NCBI GenBank assembly: GCA_028689495.1
Contig: JAQTWB010000005.1
Coordinates: forward strand, 1 to 64,000
Direction: 5' to 3'
Length of the DNA: 64,000 nt
From: a bacterium
Lineage (GTDB): Bacteria; Bdellovibrionota_C; UBA2361; SZUA-149; JAQTWB01
This document shows, piece after piece, positions 25,248 through 33,293 of this stretch (the stretch's first letter is position 1; each line of letters opens with the position of its first letter). The notes under the pieces were generated by a model. The model saw only the letters and a program-made list of their open reading frames with translations. It made no database searches and was not told the DNA's origin. The translations under genes and the position numbers were made by a program.

Positions 25248-25391
25248 TTCAGCCCCCACAGTTAACCACACCGCACCACAACCGACCGAATCCGTGCAAG
25301 AATCGTTCCGTGGTGTTGAGGTCAGGCTGTGGTGTTTTTGTGTGTGATTACAAGGAGCGAGCCCTGTGGATTTTTGCTTTGGGCGGGGCTT

Positions 25392-25407
25392 TGTACAAAC
25401 TTGTACA
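25392..25407. promoter_or_regulatory. Perfect palindrome TGTACAA-AC-TTGTACA
   Basis: A perfect 7-2-7 inverted repeat lies in the gap 25248-25540, about 145 bases upstream of the epimerase start. It resembles a classical two-fold operator. No matching regulator gene is adjacent. Otherwise I see nothing in this gap. Confidence 0.5.
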
Positions 25408-25540
25408 TTTTCTTGTCATCGAAAGAGTGCGCTACGCAATAATGTGTACCAGCTCAGACATCTGTAGGCTCCGGGAGTGGTGATTCCTTTGACCGCGCTC
25501 AGGTATCTGGTTTTTGCTATCAGCATCAAGGATGTGTGTT

Positions 25541-27376
25541 TCAATATCCCCTTATGTCATCCAGTCGCTTTTTTACGGACCTCTCTACTTCCGGGTTCTG
25601 GATTAGCTCCGGGGCATGGTGTGGTTTGCGCCGAGCATCGATCACCAGCGGTCCGTGGCAGCCCCAATGTTTGTTTGTCGTAAATTCTTTGATTCCATGA
25701 ATATCGCTGGCAGGGTTTGAGCGGGTAAAAGTAATCCAAAGGAAGTTTTTAAGGCTGCTTGCGCAAAAATTGCTGTCGTCGCAGATAACAATCAAGGCGG
25801 GTTCCTCCCCTGGCCAGGCGGCTGAGTAGTGCGAAGTGAAATCTTTTACACTTGTTATTCTTTGTTCGCTGGAGGTGATTTTGGGGCCAGTGAGGCAGAT
25901 GACTCCCGGTAACGCAATTTTAGGATTGCTGAATTCTTGAGGAAGTCCGAGGTCGTCTGTCAGCGATGTAAGTAATCTGCGTCGTTCCGTGCCGCAAGCT
26001 GCAATAACAACCTTTGAGCCGCTATTGACCCCGCATCCAGAGTAATCAAGCGTATCAATGGTAGTGCTCGTTTGAAAATGAAGGTCGCGGGACCAGTTTA
26101 CTCGGGATAGTAGATGGCAGAAAAAGTCATGGATATTGTCGACGGCTAATGTTGGGTTATCTTGGTCGGCGCATATTAAAAGGTATTTGGCCAGAGAACA
26201 TTGACCGAAGCCGAGGATAGCGTTGGCTTGTGTCAATAGTTCCTGAGGGGCCTCGAGTTTTTGGTATGGCGTGTAGCGCTCGCTACCAATGGCTAGAAGC
26301 AGAGGGTGTACTCCTGCCTCGTCTACGGCGTGTATCGCCTTTACGCCGGGCAGCTCAATCGGAACTATCGGGGAAGTTATTTCGTGAATCAGCTGGCCAA
26401 ATGAAGTGTCTTCCTGAGGAGGTCGTCCCACTGCTGTAAACGGCCAGATGGCTCCCTCGCGGTAATAAACTCCATCAACGTCGAGATAAGGAAAGTCGTG
26501 TTTCAGGCTGTAGTAGCCGAGATGATCGCCAAACGGCCCTTCGGGTAAAGTTTTCTCGGGGTCGATTGTACCTGTGATGACAAAGTCGGCGTCGGCGGAG
26601 AAGAGGTAGTTATTGTGGCGGAAGTAGCGAAAATTTCTGCCGGCCATTACGCCAGCAAAAAGCAGTTCACTCAGTCCTTCAGGCAGAGGCATGACCGCTG
26701 CCAGAGTATGCGCTGCCGGACCACCGACAAACACCGAGACGCGGAGTTTCTGCCCACGGCTTATTGCCTTGCTGTGATGGACGCCGATACCACGGTGAAT
26801 CTGGTAGTGCAGCCCCGCTTGTTCATTGAGATGATAGTCGTTGCCAGAGATTTGTACTCGATACATGCCAAGGTTACTATGCCAGATGCCAGGTTTTTCC
26901 GGGTCTTCACTGCAAACCTGGGGCAGAAGAACAAAAGCGCCACCATCGTCGGGCCATGAATGAATTTGCGGCAGAGCGGAGAGAGTGGTTTTTTTAAACC
27001 GGCGCATGCCCGCAATGCAGGGGACGGGAATCGCGTGTAGGGCAGAAAAAAGAGCGGCCATGCTGGTCAGAGGCTCTCGTCCGAGGTCTTTAAGGAGATG
27101 ACCAGGATTCGCTTTATAGCGGACAAGTTTTTTGACATGTGAAAGGTGGGGCTCAAGCAGGAGGTGGGCACGTTTTTTTGTCCCGAAGATATTGCATATT
27201 GCCGGGAATGGGGAGCCTTTGACCCGCTCAAAAAAGACAGCTGGACCTTCGGCTTGGAATACCTGGCGCTGAATTTCGCTCATCTCAAGGTAGGGATCGA
27301 CTTCGTCGCTAATGCGCAGAAGCTCCCCGGCCTTTTCTAGTTGATGGATCAGGGCCTGCATGGGGGTAGTTAACAT
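25541..27376 (-). CDS. UbiD family prenylated-FMN decarboxylase, long (about 610 aa) type
   Basis: Reversible decarboxylation of an aromatic or polyene acid with prenylated FMN. Clear parts are EGPAVFFERVKGSPFPAICNIFG-like opening (about residue 42), AGLHYQIHRGIGVHH and GQKLRVSVFVGG (cofactor/metal region, about 190-220), and LPEGPFGDHLGYYS with the catalytic Glu. The length and the long C-terminal part fit the UbiD-like decarboxylases of menaquinone (futalosine) or quinone routes rather than the ubiD of E. coli (about 500 aa). The start is uncertain: ATG at 27376 is used, ATG 27409 or TTG 27421 are possible. No ubiX is adjacent. Confidence 0.85.
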   Translation of the reverse strand: MLTTPMQALIHQLEKAGELLRISDEVDPYLEMSEIQRQVFQAEGPAVFFERVKGSPFPAICNIFGTKKRAHLLLEPHLSHVKKLVRYKANPGHLLKDLGREPLTSMAALFSALHAIPVPCIAGMRRFKKTTLSALPQIHSWPDDGGAFVLLPQVCSEDPEKPGIWHSNLGMYRVQISGNDYHLNEQAGLHYQIHRGIGVHHSKAISRGQKLRVSVFVGGPAAHTLAAVMPLPEGLSELLFAGVMAGRNFRYFRHNNYLFSADADFVITGTIDPEKTLPEGPFGDHLGYYSLKHDFPYLDVDGVYYREGAIWPFTAVGRPPQEDTSFGQLIHEITSPIVPIELPGVKAIHAVDEAGVHPLLLAIGSERYTPYQKLEAPQELLTQANAILGFGQCSLAKYLLICADQDNPTLAVDNIHDFFCHLLSRVNWSRDLHFQTSTTIDTLDYSGCGVNSGSKVVIAACGTERRRLLTSLTDDLGLPQEFSNPKIALPGVICLTGPKITSSEQRITSVKDFTSHYSAAWPGEEPALIVICDDSNFCASSLKNFLWITFTRSNPASDIHGIKEFTTNKHWGCHGPLVIDARRKPHHAPELIQNPEVERSVKKRLDDIRGY

Positions 27377-27552
27377 TGGTTGAAGGTGAAGGCTGTTAAT
27401 AAAGTGCATCGACCCGGGCAAACAAAGAAACTTCTATTTTGCCAATATCCGATAAACAGGGTGAGTTTTTGCAACGAAATTGTCGCAAAAATGAAGCATT
27501 CCTGTTCGGCCACATGACAAGTGGGTGAATATACCTGAGCCGAAAAATACTG

Positions 27553-27978
27553 TTGGCGACGGAGCCCACGATAGCAGAAACGGTATCACCAGACAGCTGG
27601 CAACTTAACTATATGCAAAGTCAAAAATTCACAAAAGCTACGGCAAAAAGCAAAGCTGATTTTCAAAAGGCGATGCAGCGTGAAATGCGGCAAATGCGTC
27701 AGGGCATTTCCGATGTCGCTGTTAAGGTCGCCATGCTTTCTGAGGCAGACTGTCGCCATATTCATTTTCGTCGTCTGGTGGTTGAGACCCAAAAGGCTTT
27801 GCTGCAATTAGAGCAGCTCGAGCAACAAGGCGATATTCAGGATGCCCATCTTTTGTTGCAAAAGGTCGGTTTACAGTTGGCCGGGTTGAGAGAACTCGCT
27901 GGTATCCATGACGTAAATTCTGACACTGCGCTTTCTGTGGATAAAAAACTTTATATCCGGCCCCACGAGTTGGAATAA
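27553..27978 (+). CDS. Hypothetical helical protein, about 141 aa
   Basis: Not recognised. Highly helical, rich in Gln, Ala, Lys and Leu, with a coiled-coil-like stretch at residues 85-125 (RLVVETQKALLQLEQLEQQ, LLLQKVGLQLAGLREL). The frame opens with a TTG at 27553; an ATG at 27613 would remove 20 residues, and neither has a strong ribosome site. No signal peptide. It converges with the transglycosylase gene. Coding status rests on a stop-free length and plausible composition only. Confidence 0.55.
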   Translation: MATEPTIAETVSPDSWQLNYMQSQKFTKATAKSKADFQKAMQREMRQMRQGISDVAVKVAMLSEADCRHIHFRRLVVETQKALLQLEQLEQQGDIQDAHLLLQKVGLQLAGLRELAGIHDVNSDTALSVDKKLYIRPHELE

Positions 27979-28013
27979 TATCTAGTGCTACTATTTCCGG
28001 GTTTGTTTTGGTT

Positions 28014-28802
28014 TCAACCTCTATTTTCGGGAAGAGTTAATTCCGCTACCAGCTTGTCGGCCAATAATCGGTAGGCATTGTCGGCATATTTGCGCGCTTC
28101 GCTGCCTGAGCCGTTATAACATCGAAAAGCGTTCCACACCTTAATTGATGTTTTCAAGTTTGCCGGCTGCCGGGAGAGGCAGTTTTTGTAAATTTTTGCG
28201 CCGAGTTCGACATTGTAGGGGCGATAATAAAGATCGAGCCAGCTATTATTTGTGCGTTCCAGGCGGTTAAATTCGTGAACCCACCATCCGGCGACCTGCA
28301 TGATGCCGTGCGAGCTGGAAAGCATCTGGATCTCTAGTTCTTCCCGGCCAAGGGCACGTGCTCGTTTTTGCCAGACTGCTTCAAAACGCGGTGTTACGTT
28401 TCGTTCGTAGCCACTTTCTTTTTCGGCAATGACTTCAATGATAGGAGCAGGGATTCCCGTCCGTCGACTGGTCTTGCTGATGATGCCCGATAGTGCGCCG
28501 GTATCGGAGGAGACCATGGCCAGGAAAGTGTCCCTGTCTTCAGGCGGTATCGCAGACAAATTTTTCTTATATGTTTCTATTAGAGCCTGGCCTTTTTTCC
28601 ATGGGCCGATACCATTAACCGTGAGGAAGTAAGTGACTCGACCGTTGCGGTCCGCCCAAGCGATGAATGAGATAAACAGCAGTGTGCTGAATATCAGCAA
28701 AGCCAGCTTCGATTTTCCGGACTCGGGATTCGTTTCACTTTCAGCGCTGGGAGGGTGTCTCATTTTTTTTTGTCGAAAAGTAAACCGGAGTGATGAAGTC
28801 AA
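28014..28802 (-). CDS. Membrane-anchored lytic transglycosylase (SLT/GH23-like)
   Basis: Predicted to cleave peptidoglycan glycan strands. An N-terminal hydrophobic segment (residues about 33-50, LALLIFSTLLFISFIAW) anchors it in the inner membrane, with the domain in the periplasm. Catalytic-site features are VIAEKESGYERNVTPR (catalytic Glu, about 115), SSSHGIMQVAGWW (GxMQ motif, about 148) and CYNGSGSEARKYADNAYR (NGGxxxxxYA-like, about 223). The start is unclear (TTG at 28802 or ATG at 28763). It sits 17 bases from grxC on the same strand. Confidence 0.88.
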   Translation of the reverse strand: MTSSLRFTFRQKKMRHPPSAESETNPESGKSKLALLIFSTLLFISFIAWADRNGRVTYFLTVNGIGPWKKGQALIETYKKNLSAIPPEDRDTFLAMVSSDTGALSGIISKTSRRTGIPAPIIEVIAEKESGYERNVTPRFEAVWQKRARALGREELEIQMLSSSHGIMQVAGWWVHEFNRLERTNNSWLDLYYRPYNVELGAKIYKNCLSRQPANLKTSIKVWNAFRCYNGSGSEARKYADNAYRLLADKLVAELTLPENRG

Positions 28803-28819
28803 GCAGGGGCGTCGCGGCG

Positions 28820-29071
28820 CTATTCCAGTAGCCGATCGAGTTCGCCGTTTTTTTCCAGGGCATGGAGGTCGTCACAGCCACCGACAAAGGTTTCACCTAC
28901 GAATATCTGGGGGACGGTTCGCATGCCGGTTTCGCGGACCAGTTGGCTGCGCCTTTCGTGGTCCTCGCTCAGGTCAATTTCTTCGAATGCCAGGTTTTTT
29001 CGGGAAAATAACTCCTTGGCCTTGACGCAATAGGGACAGTAGTTTGTTGTGTATATGGTGATTTTTTTCAT
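28820..29071 (-). CDS. grxC: Glutaredoxin 3
   Basis: Small thiol-disulphide oxidoreductase, 83 aa, with the dithiol active site TTNYCPYCVKAKELF at residue 9-14, the cis-Pro motif MRTVPQIFV (about 51) and GGCDDLHALE near the C-terminus, all GrxC features. It transfers electrons to protein disulphides using a thiol such as glutathione. The same window encodes a bacillithiol pathway, so the physiological reductant is open. It precedes the transglycosylase in a likely two-gene transcript. Confidence 0.93.
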   Translation of the reverse strand: MKKITIYTTNYCPYCVKAKELFSRKNLAFEEIDLSEDHERRSQLVRETGMRTVPQIFVGETFVGGCDDLHALEKNGELDRLLE

Positions 29072-29175
29072 TTCCCCTGCCTTCCGCTAATTGTTTAAGC
29101 TCTCTAGCAGACATACCGATAATTCTCCATAGCGGGAGCCGTAGGGAAACTGGTTTGGGAATACATGAATGGTTT

Positions 29176-29748
29176 ATGATTAACTGGAAAGATAAAACAT
29201 ATTACGAAATCTTGCGTATCGACGAGAAGGCGACGCCTGAGGAAATAAAGGCGGCTTATCATGATATCGCTCGTGTTTATCATCCTGATTCGAACTTTTT
29301 TGATGAGATACTTGGACAGGTGGGGCCAACAGCTCAACAACCAGCAGTTAAACAACCAGTAGTTCAACAAACAAAACCGGACGAGTTTTTTCATCTTCTG
29401 ACGGAAGCTTACGCCACCCTGCGCAATACGAAAAAGCGTGAAATTTATGATCGTAAGCTTAACGAGAAGCGTGGAACGGCGGAACCGGAGATGCGTCCGC
29501 CTCCGGCTCCACCCGCAGCTCCGAAACCGATATCAGCTGCACCTCCGCCAGCCGGGAGGCCATTGGCCGAAGCTGTTCAGAAACAGAGTGATAGTTGTGA
29601 TGTTGCCAGAGGACGCTCCGGGAAGGCCGAAGTTTTTGCGGGCGCAACGCCTGCTGTTGCCGTTCATGGGGGGCGAGCCAGCAGAATGATATTTTATGTT
29701 TTGCCGGCTCTTCTGCTGGTGTTAACCGTCTTTTTTTTAGTTGAGTGA
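29176..29748 (+). CDS. J-domain protein with proline-rich linker and C-terminal membrane anchor
   Basis: The N-terminal 90 residues form a J domain: TYYEILRIDEKATPEEIKAAY and the HPD tripeptide in RVYHPDSNFF (about residue 37-40) that activates Hsp70. An insert of Gln/Pro-rich sequence splits the usual loop (VGPTAQQPAVKQPVVQQT). A Pro/Ala-rich linker (EPEMRPPPAPPAAPKP) leads to a terminal hydrophobic segment (MIFYVLPALLLVLTVFFLVE), so it is probably tail-anchored with the J domain in the cytoplasm. The ATG at 29176 is used instead of an upstream TTG. A FliL-like gene begins six bases after its stop. Confidence 0.85.
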   Translation: MINWKDKTYYEILRIDEKATPEEIKAAYHDIARVYHPDSNFFDEILGQVGPTAQQPAVKQPVVQQTKPDEFFHLLTEAYATLRNTKKREIYDRKLNEKRGTAEPEMRPPPAPPAAPKPISAAPPPAGRPLAEAVQKQSDSCDVARGRSGKAEVFAGATPAVAVHGGRASRMIFYVLPALLLVLTVFFLVE

Positions 29749-29753
29749 ATGAA

Positions 29754-30194
29754 ATGGGGGTCGAGAACGTGAAAGTAGCCAAGTTGATTAAGTCGATAGT
29801 GGTTTGTTTGGTTGTTGTTGCTGCAATGGCGGCTTATCCCGGCGGAGCGTATGCCAATAGTGGTGCTGGAGGTGGGGGTAGTGAGGAAGGAGAATTTTCA
29901 ATGCTCTCGCTTGAGACTTTTATTGTGAACCTTAAGGAGCGCGGCTCTCTGTTGAAGGTAAAGATGGATTTGGTGATGGACCCCGAAGCAATCCCCGAGG
30001 GCTTGGAGCTGAAAAAATTTGTCGCACCGATTCGCAATGAAGTGATTTATGTCATCAGCAACAAAACCGCAGAGGATGTACTTTCGTCTGCCGGTAAGGA
30101 AAAAGTGCGAGAAGAAATCAAACATCGTATCGATAAGCTCCTGGGGGGCGAAATGACAAGCGATATATATTTCACCGAATTCGTTGTTCAGTAA
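29754..30194 (+). CDS. Secreted FliL-like protein
   Basis: FliL normally stabilises the flagellar basal body. The product has an N-terminal hydrophobic signal (SIVVCLVVVAAMAAYPGGAYA, split residues about 11-31) and then a FliL-like domain: SLETFIVNLKERGSLLKVKMDLVM, EVIYVISNKTAEDVLSSAGKEKVREEI and a C-terminal TSDIYFTEFVVQ that matches the family ending. In classical FliL the N-terminus is a membrane anchor; here it may be a cleavable signal with a Gly-rich linker. No other flagellar genes lie in the window. The start could instead be GTG 29745 or GTG 29769. Confidence 0.8.
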   Translation: MGVENVKVAKLIKSIVVCLVVVAAMAAYPGGAYANSGAGGGGSEEGEFSMLSLETFIVNLKERGSLLKVKMDLVMDPEAIPEGLELKKFVAPIRNEVIYVISNKTAEDVLSSAGKEKVREEIKHRIDKLLGGEMTSDIYFTEFVVQ

Positions 30195-30246
30195 GATTTT
30201 AGCAACATTCGGGTTAGTGGGGTTTTGATAATACTGCGGGTTAGAC

Positions 30247-30618
30247 CTATTGCCTGACGCTGCGTCGATAGTCTGTTTCAGCTATTTTTTTTTTAGCGCT
30301 GCCCATCGCAACTGTAGATTCATCATTATCACTCAAAGCGACAAGTGCATCTCGGGTCAGAAAATCGATAAAGTGTCGTTTGTTTTCAAAGTGAGAATCG
30401 GGTTGTTTTGAAACAGTGAGCAAGGTCATTGCCAGAGCCAGTCGTTCTCGTTCCTCCAGTGTGTGTGAGAGTTCGCGAATCGTTTCCGCCACCTTCTTGG
30501 TGTTTTCTACCGTAATTGACAGCTCGTCGCGATTGTCGTCTTTGAGCATGAAGGCCTTATCAAGCAGAGCCAGGGCATTATGGAAACTGGAAACTTGTGT
30601 TGAAGGGCTGACTCTCAT
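30247..30618 (-). CDS. Hypothetical helical protein, 123 aa
   Basis: Not recognised. Soluble and mostly helical (VENTKKVAETIRELSHTLEE, EERERLALAMTLLTVSK), with a basic C-terminus. The start has GGAGGGATGC directly upstream. Its first base overlaps the end of the next gene upstream (ATGA junction at 30615-30618), so it is translationally coupled to the beta-helix-like gene. The two probably act together. Confidence 0.7.
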   Translation of the reverse strand: MRVSPSTQVSSFHNALALLDKAFMLKDDNRDELSITVENTKKVAETIRELSHTLEERERLALAMTLLTVSKQPDSHFENKRHFIDFLTRDALVALSDNDESTVAMGSAKKKIAETDYRRSVRQ

Positions 30619-31145
30619 GCATCCCTCCTTTCACTGTTTTGTTTGGTGGATATTTTATGTGCGATAACTTCACAGTCGCTGTCAATAGCATTAGCCTGGA
30701 CTTTGGCGGCGATTACGGACGAGCCGGAAGTCAGGTTATTGGCTTTTAGCTCCGCGGCGGTGATTTCGCAGTTGCTGAAGTTATTGCCTTTTATTTGCGC
30801 TCCGGTGATTTTCGAGTCGGCGATGTTGCCGCTGATGAGAATTTCTCCGCTGGCGACAGGACTGACATCAACCGTTGTCCCAGCTATCTTGAATCGTCCG
30901 CCAGACGACGCTGTAATTGAACAGTTTTGAATTTGTTTGTCGTTGTTGATGGCAACATTTGGTGCGATGATTTCTGCTCCTTCTGCAGGGGTGCCCTGAA
31001 TAGTGACATTGCGATTAAATTTGTTCAGTCCCGGCTTCAGGTCAGATGCTGCTACCTCAATGCCCACTCCTGGAGCTTGGGGCATGGAGAGCGCTTCCTT
31101 GGTCTCCGTTCTTGGGGGTTTGACTCTATCGTCGAACGTGTTCAT
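30615..31145 (-). CDS. Hypothetical protein with beta-solenoid-like repeats (polymer-forming, bactofilin/FapA-like appearance)
   Basis: Not assigned to a family. After a charged N-terminus, residues about 40-165 show short repeats of alternating hydrophobic and polar residues with periodic I/V and N/G (IIAPNVAINNDKQIQNCSI, ISGNIADSKITGAQIKGNNF, AAELKANNLTSGSSVIAAKV), a pattern typical of right-handed beta-helices such as bactofilins or FapA domains. It may form a scaffold or filament; that is inference. The start at 31145 has AGGAGG six bases upstream. It is coupled to the helical gene at 30618. Confidence 0.7.
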   Translation of the reverse strand: MNTFDDRVKPPRTETKEALSMPQAPGVGIEVAASDLKPGLNKFNRNVTIQGTPAEGAEIIAPNVAINNDKQIQNCSITASSGGRFKIAGTTVDVSPVASGEILISGNIADSKITGAQIKGNNFSNCEITAAELKANNLTSGSSVIAAKVQANAIDSDCEVIAHKISTKQNSERRDA

Positions 31146-31261
31146 CAAAAACCTCCTGATTGCACATGGTTGTGCTGCTATACACGAGCCTGGGTATTTA
31201 CGTGCACTATCGGGTTACTTGCCTGTCAGAGGTTATGATGATCATTAAATGAATCGTGCCG

Positions 31262-31780
31262 CTATTTTCCTGTAATAAATTTACGTAATTTTGCTGTATA
31301 GCTTTGACAGTTATCAAACCGCGATTTTGGCGATAGGGGACGCGTCAGCCAGTCGATTATCGGTGAAAGCATGAGATATGATTGTGGTTTGACGGCGGTA
31401 ATTGCCTGGGCGGCTTTCGCGGAATCGTAACACACCGGATCGAATACATAGTTGTGTAACTGCATGTTTTCGCTAAACAAGCCATGCGGGCCATAACCAA
31501 TGTTATCGCCATTATCGGCAAAGTAGCCGTGTTCATGCAGGGGCTCAAGGTTAGCTTTACCTAGCATGGGACTCTCTAGCGGACGTTTGTTTACTGCCTT
31601 TAGGCCGCTCAGGGGTCGTTTGCCAAAGTAGAAACAGCTACAGGCGTTTCTGATCGAGATGGACTTGCGCAGTGACTCCGGGTCATTCTTATCGGCCGGG
31701 AGAGATCGGGCCGGCGTGTCCAGCTTTGGAATAAACGGCAGTTTTTCTTGCCCTGTCATCTGGCAGGAAAGTTCATCCAT
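31262..31780 (-). CDS. Hypothetical protein, 172 aa
   Basis: Not recognised. Soluble, no signal peptide. It contains NACSCFYFGKRPLSG near residue 46 and HEHGYFADNGDNIGYGPHGLFSE (read as two parts, about 83-105), an aromatic/Gly-rich middle that looks like a small binding domain, and a basic C-terminus (AKLRKFITGK). Start ATG at 31780; ribosome site weak. It is followed upstream by a 513-base repeat-rich gap. Confidence 0.55.
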   Translation of the reverse strand: MDELSCQMTGQEKLPFIPKLDTPARSLPADKNDPESLRKSISIRNACSCFYFGKRPLSGLKAVNKRPLESPMLGKANLEPLHEHGYFADNGDNIGYGPHGLFSENMQLHNYVFDPVCYDSAKAAQAITAVKPQSYLMLSPIIDWLTRPLSPKSRFDNCQSYTAKLRKFITGK

Positions 31781-31880
31781 ATCAATTATCCTATGTTGGA
31801 TTGTTTGCGGTTCGCATTACCACCATCTTCGCACCATATTCGTCCGGGGTGATGATTGGGTTGCATGAGATTGTAGTCAA

Positions 31881-32166
31881 TCCTGGCGAAATGTTAATTT
31901 CGCAACACTCCCATTTAGCGAGCTTGCAGTAAGCTCAGCGGTGCAAATGAGGAAGGCAGGCGCCTTCCTCTCCCAGTGGCAGGCGAAGCCTGACGGGGTG
32001 GTCTCTCCCTCTCCATGTAATTTGCACCACCCCGCCCTTCGGGCACCCCTCCAAAGAGGGGAATTTTTTCAGACTGTTTACGTATTCCATATTCCAATTG
32101 GAGCTCTGCTGCCCCACTGAAGCCACTATTTTCTTTCCTGCAGACTTGTGGGTAATAGCAAGCTCC
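31881..32166. repeat. Composite repeat region, including 67-bp repeat copy 2 (32100-32166)
   Basis: The gap 31781-32293 carries no convincing gene. At 31884-31915 is a copy of the CGCAAYAYTCCCAYTT family. Then come GAAGGCAGGCGCCTTC (31952-31967) and CACCCCGCCCTTCGGGCACC (about 32027-32047), GC-rich hairpin-forming strings. Bases 32100-32166 repeat 4645-4711 with one difference (G/T). Together they look like an accretion of intergenic repeats. Confidence 0.65.
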
Positions 32167-32207
32167 ACAGAGGGGGATTTATTTCCGTATGCGGTCAAGT
32201 CAGATGG

Positions 32208-32233
32208 GAACTTACATGCAATTTTCGGGCTAG
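32208..32233. repeat. Short dispersed repeat (copy of 18443-18468)
   Basis: GAACTTAC, ATGCAATTTT and CGGGCTAG differ from the copy at 18443 at three of 26 positions. It precedes the holB stop on the minus strand. Confidence 0.5.
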
Positions 32234-32293
32234 CCCGGAAGTCGCCGCTGCAGTAGGGGCATAAAAGAGTGCACAGTGTAGCGATTGAATCGA

Positions 32294-33280
32294 TTAAATC
32301 GCCGCCATCCGCAGGAAGAGGTTTGCCAGCAGCACCGGTTGCGAGAGATTTCTTTCACTGGCTTGTTGTTTGTCTTCCAGAGCTTCAAGCAGGAGGTTGG
32401 CCCAGCTTTCGCGTTGGGCAGGAGGAGCTTTACGCATTTCGTGGCCGAGGAAGTGAAATATTGAACTCCAGGTTAGATCGGAATCATTTTTAGTTTCGCT
32501 GAGTTCCATTGCGGTGGAAAGATATTCTGCGGTTGATGATTTGCAGGAGACGAGTGATTTTAGTTGGCTGTTGATTGTTTGAAAGCGGGCCGAGATATTT
32601 TTTAGATGAGCGCTGGCTTCTTTGGTTGAGCTGAAAATCAGGGTTTTGTTGTCAATGAATTCACCGAGGCCCAGTGCGGAAAGATCGCCCGGGCACAGCG
32701 CTGGCAGGGTCTGTGCCTGTTCGTCGGGCAGGCCTAGGACACGGGCAATATTGGCGATGATTTGTTCGATTTCACGTTTTTCGAGTTCGCCGAAATTTAA
32801 TTTTTGACAACGTGAAATGGTTGTTTCCAGCAGCAGATGCGGGGCGCTGGAGATGAGAATAATCAGACAGTGTGAGCCGGGTTCTTCAAGAGTTTTCAGC
32901 AGCGCATTCGCTGCCGGGATGCTCATTTCGTGAGCTTCGTCGATAATGGCAACGCTCTTTTTGCCCATGAATGGTTTAAGTTGCAGGCGAGTAATCAGCT
33001 CGCGAACATTTTCTATACTGATGTTTTTTTTACCGGCTTCCCGTTGAAGGACGTGCAGGTCGGGATGGTTGCCGGCTCGGAGCAGGGAGGCTGTGTTATC
33101 ATTTGTTCCGCCAGAGAGGACTTCACGAGCCAGAAATTGGGCGACTCGTCGTTTGCCGATGCTTTTGGGCCCCTGAAAGAGCAGGGCGTGAGCCATGCGC
33201 CCGCTGATTAGTTGTTGGGTAATGGTCTTTCGTGCCTCATTGTGGCCTATAAAGTCGTCGTTGTTAAGCTCGTTGAACAT
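32294..33280 (-). CDS. holB: DNA polymerase III clamp-loader subunit delta'
   Basis: ATPase-fold (RFC-like) clamp-loader subunit that helps open the sliding clamp. It has HALLFQGPKSIGKRRVAQF (P-loop-like, residue about 32) and the SRC motif in TTISRCQKLNF (arginine-finger region). The region that in E. coli holds a zinc-binding Cys4 module here has no cysteines (VLSGGTNDNTASLLRAGNHP), so the zinc module is absent. It lies 13 bases downstream of tmk, the usual gene pairing. Confidence 0.9.
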   Translation of the reverse strand: MFNELNNDDFIGHNEARKTITQQLISGRMAHALLFQGPKSIGKRRVAQFLAREVLSGGTNDNTASLLRAGNHPDLHVLQREAGKKNISIENVRELITRLQLKPFMGKKSVAIIDEAHEMSIPAANALLKTLEEPGSHCLIILISSAPHLLLETTISRCQKLNFGELEKREIEQIIANIARVLGLPDEQAQTLPALCPGDLSALGLGEFIDNKTLIFSSTKEASAHLKNISARFQTINSQLKSLVSCKSSTAEYLSTAMELSETKNDSDLTWSSIFHFLGHEMRKAPPAQRESWANLLLEALEDKQQASERNLSQPVLLANLFLRMAAI

Positions 33281-33293
33281 CGGATGTCACCTG

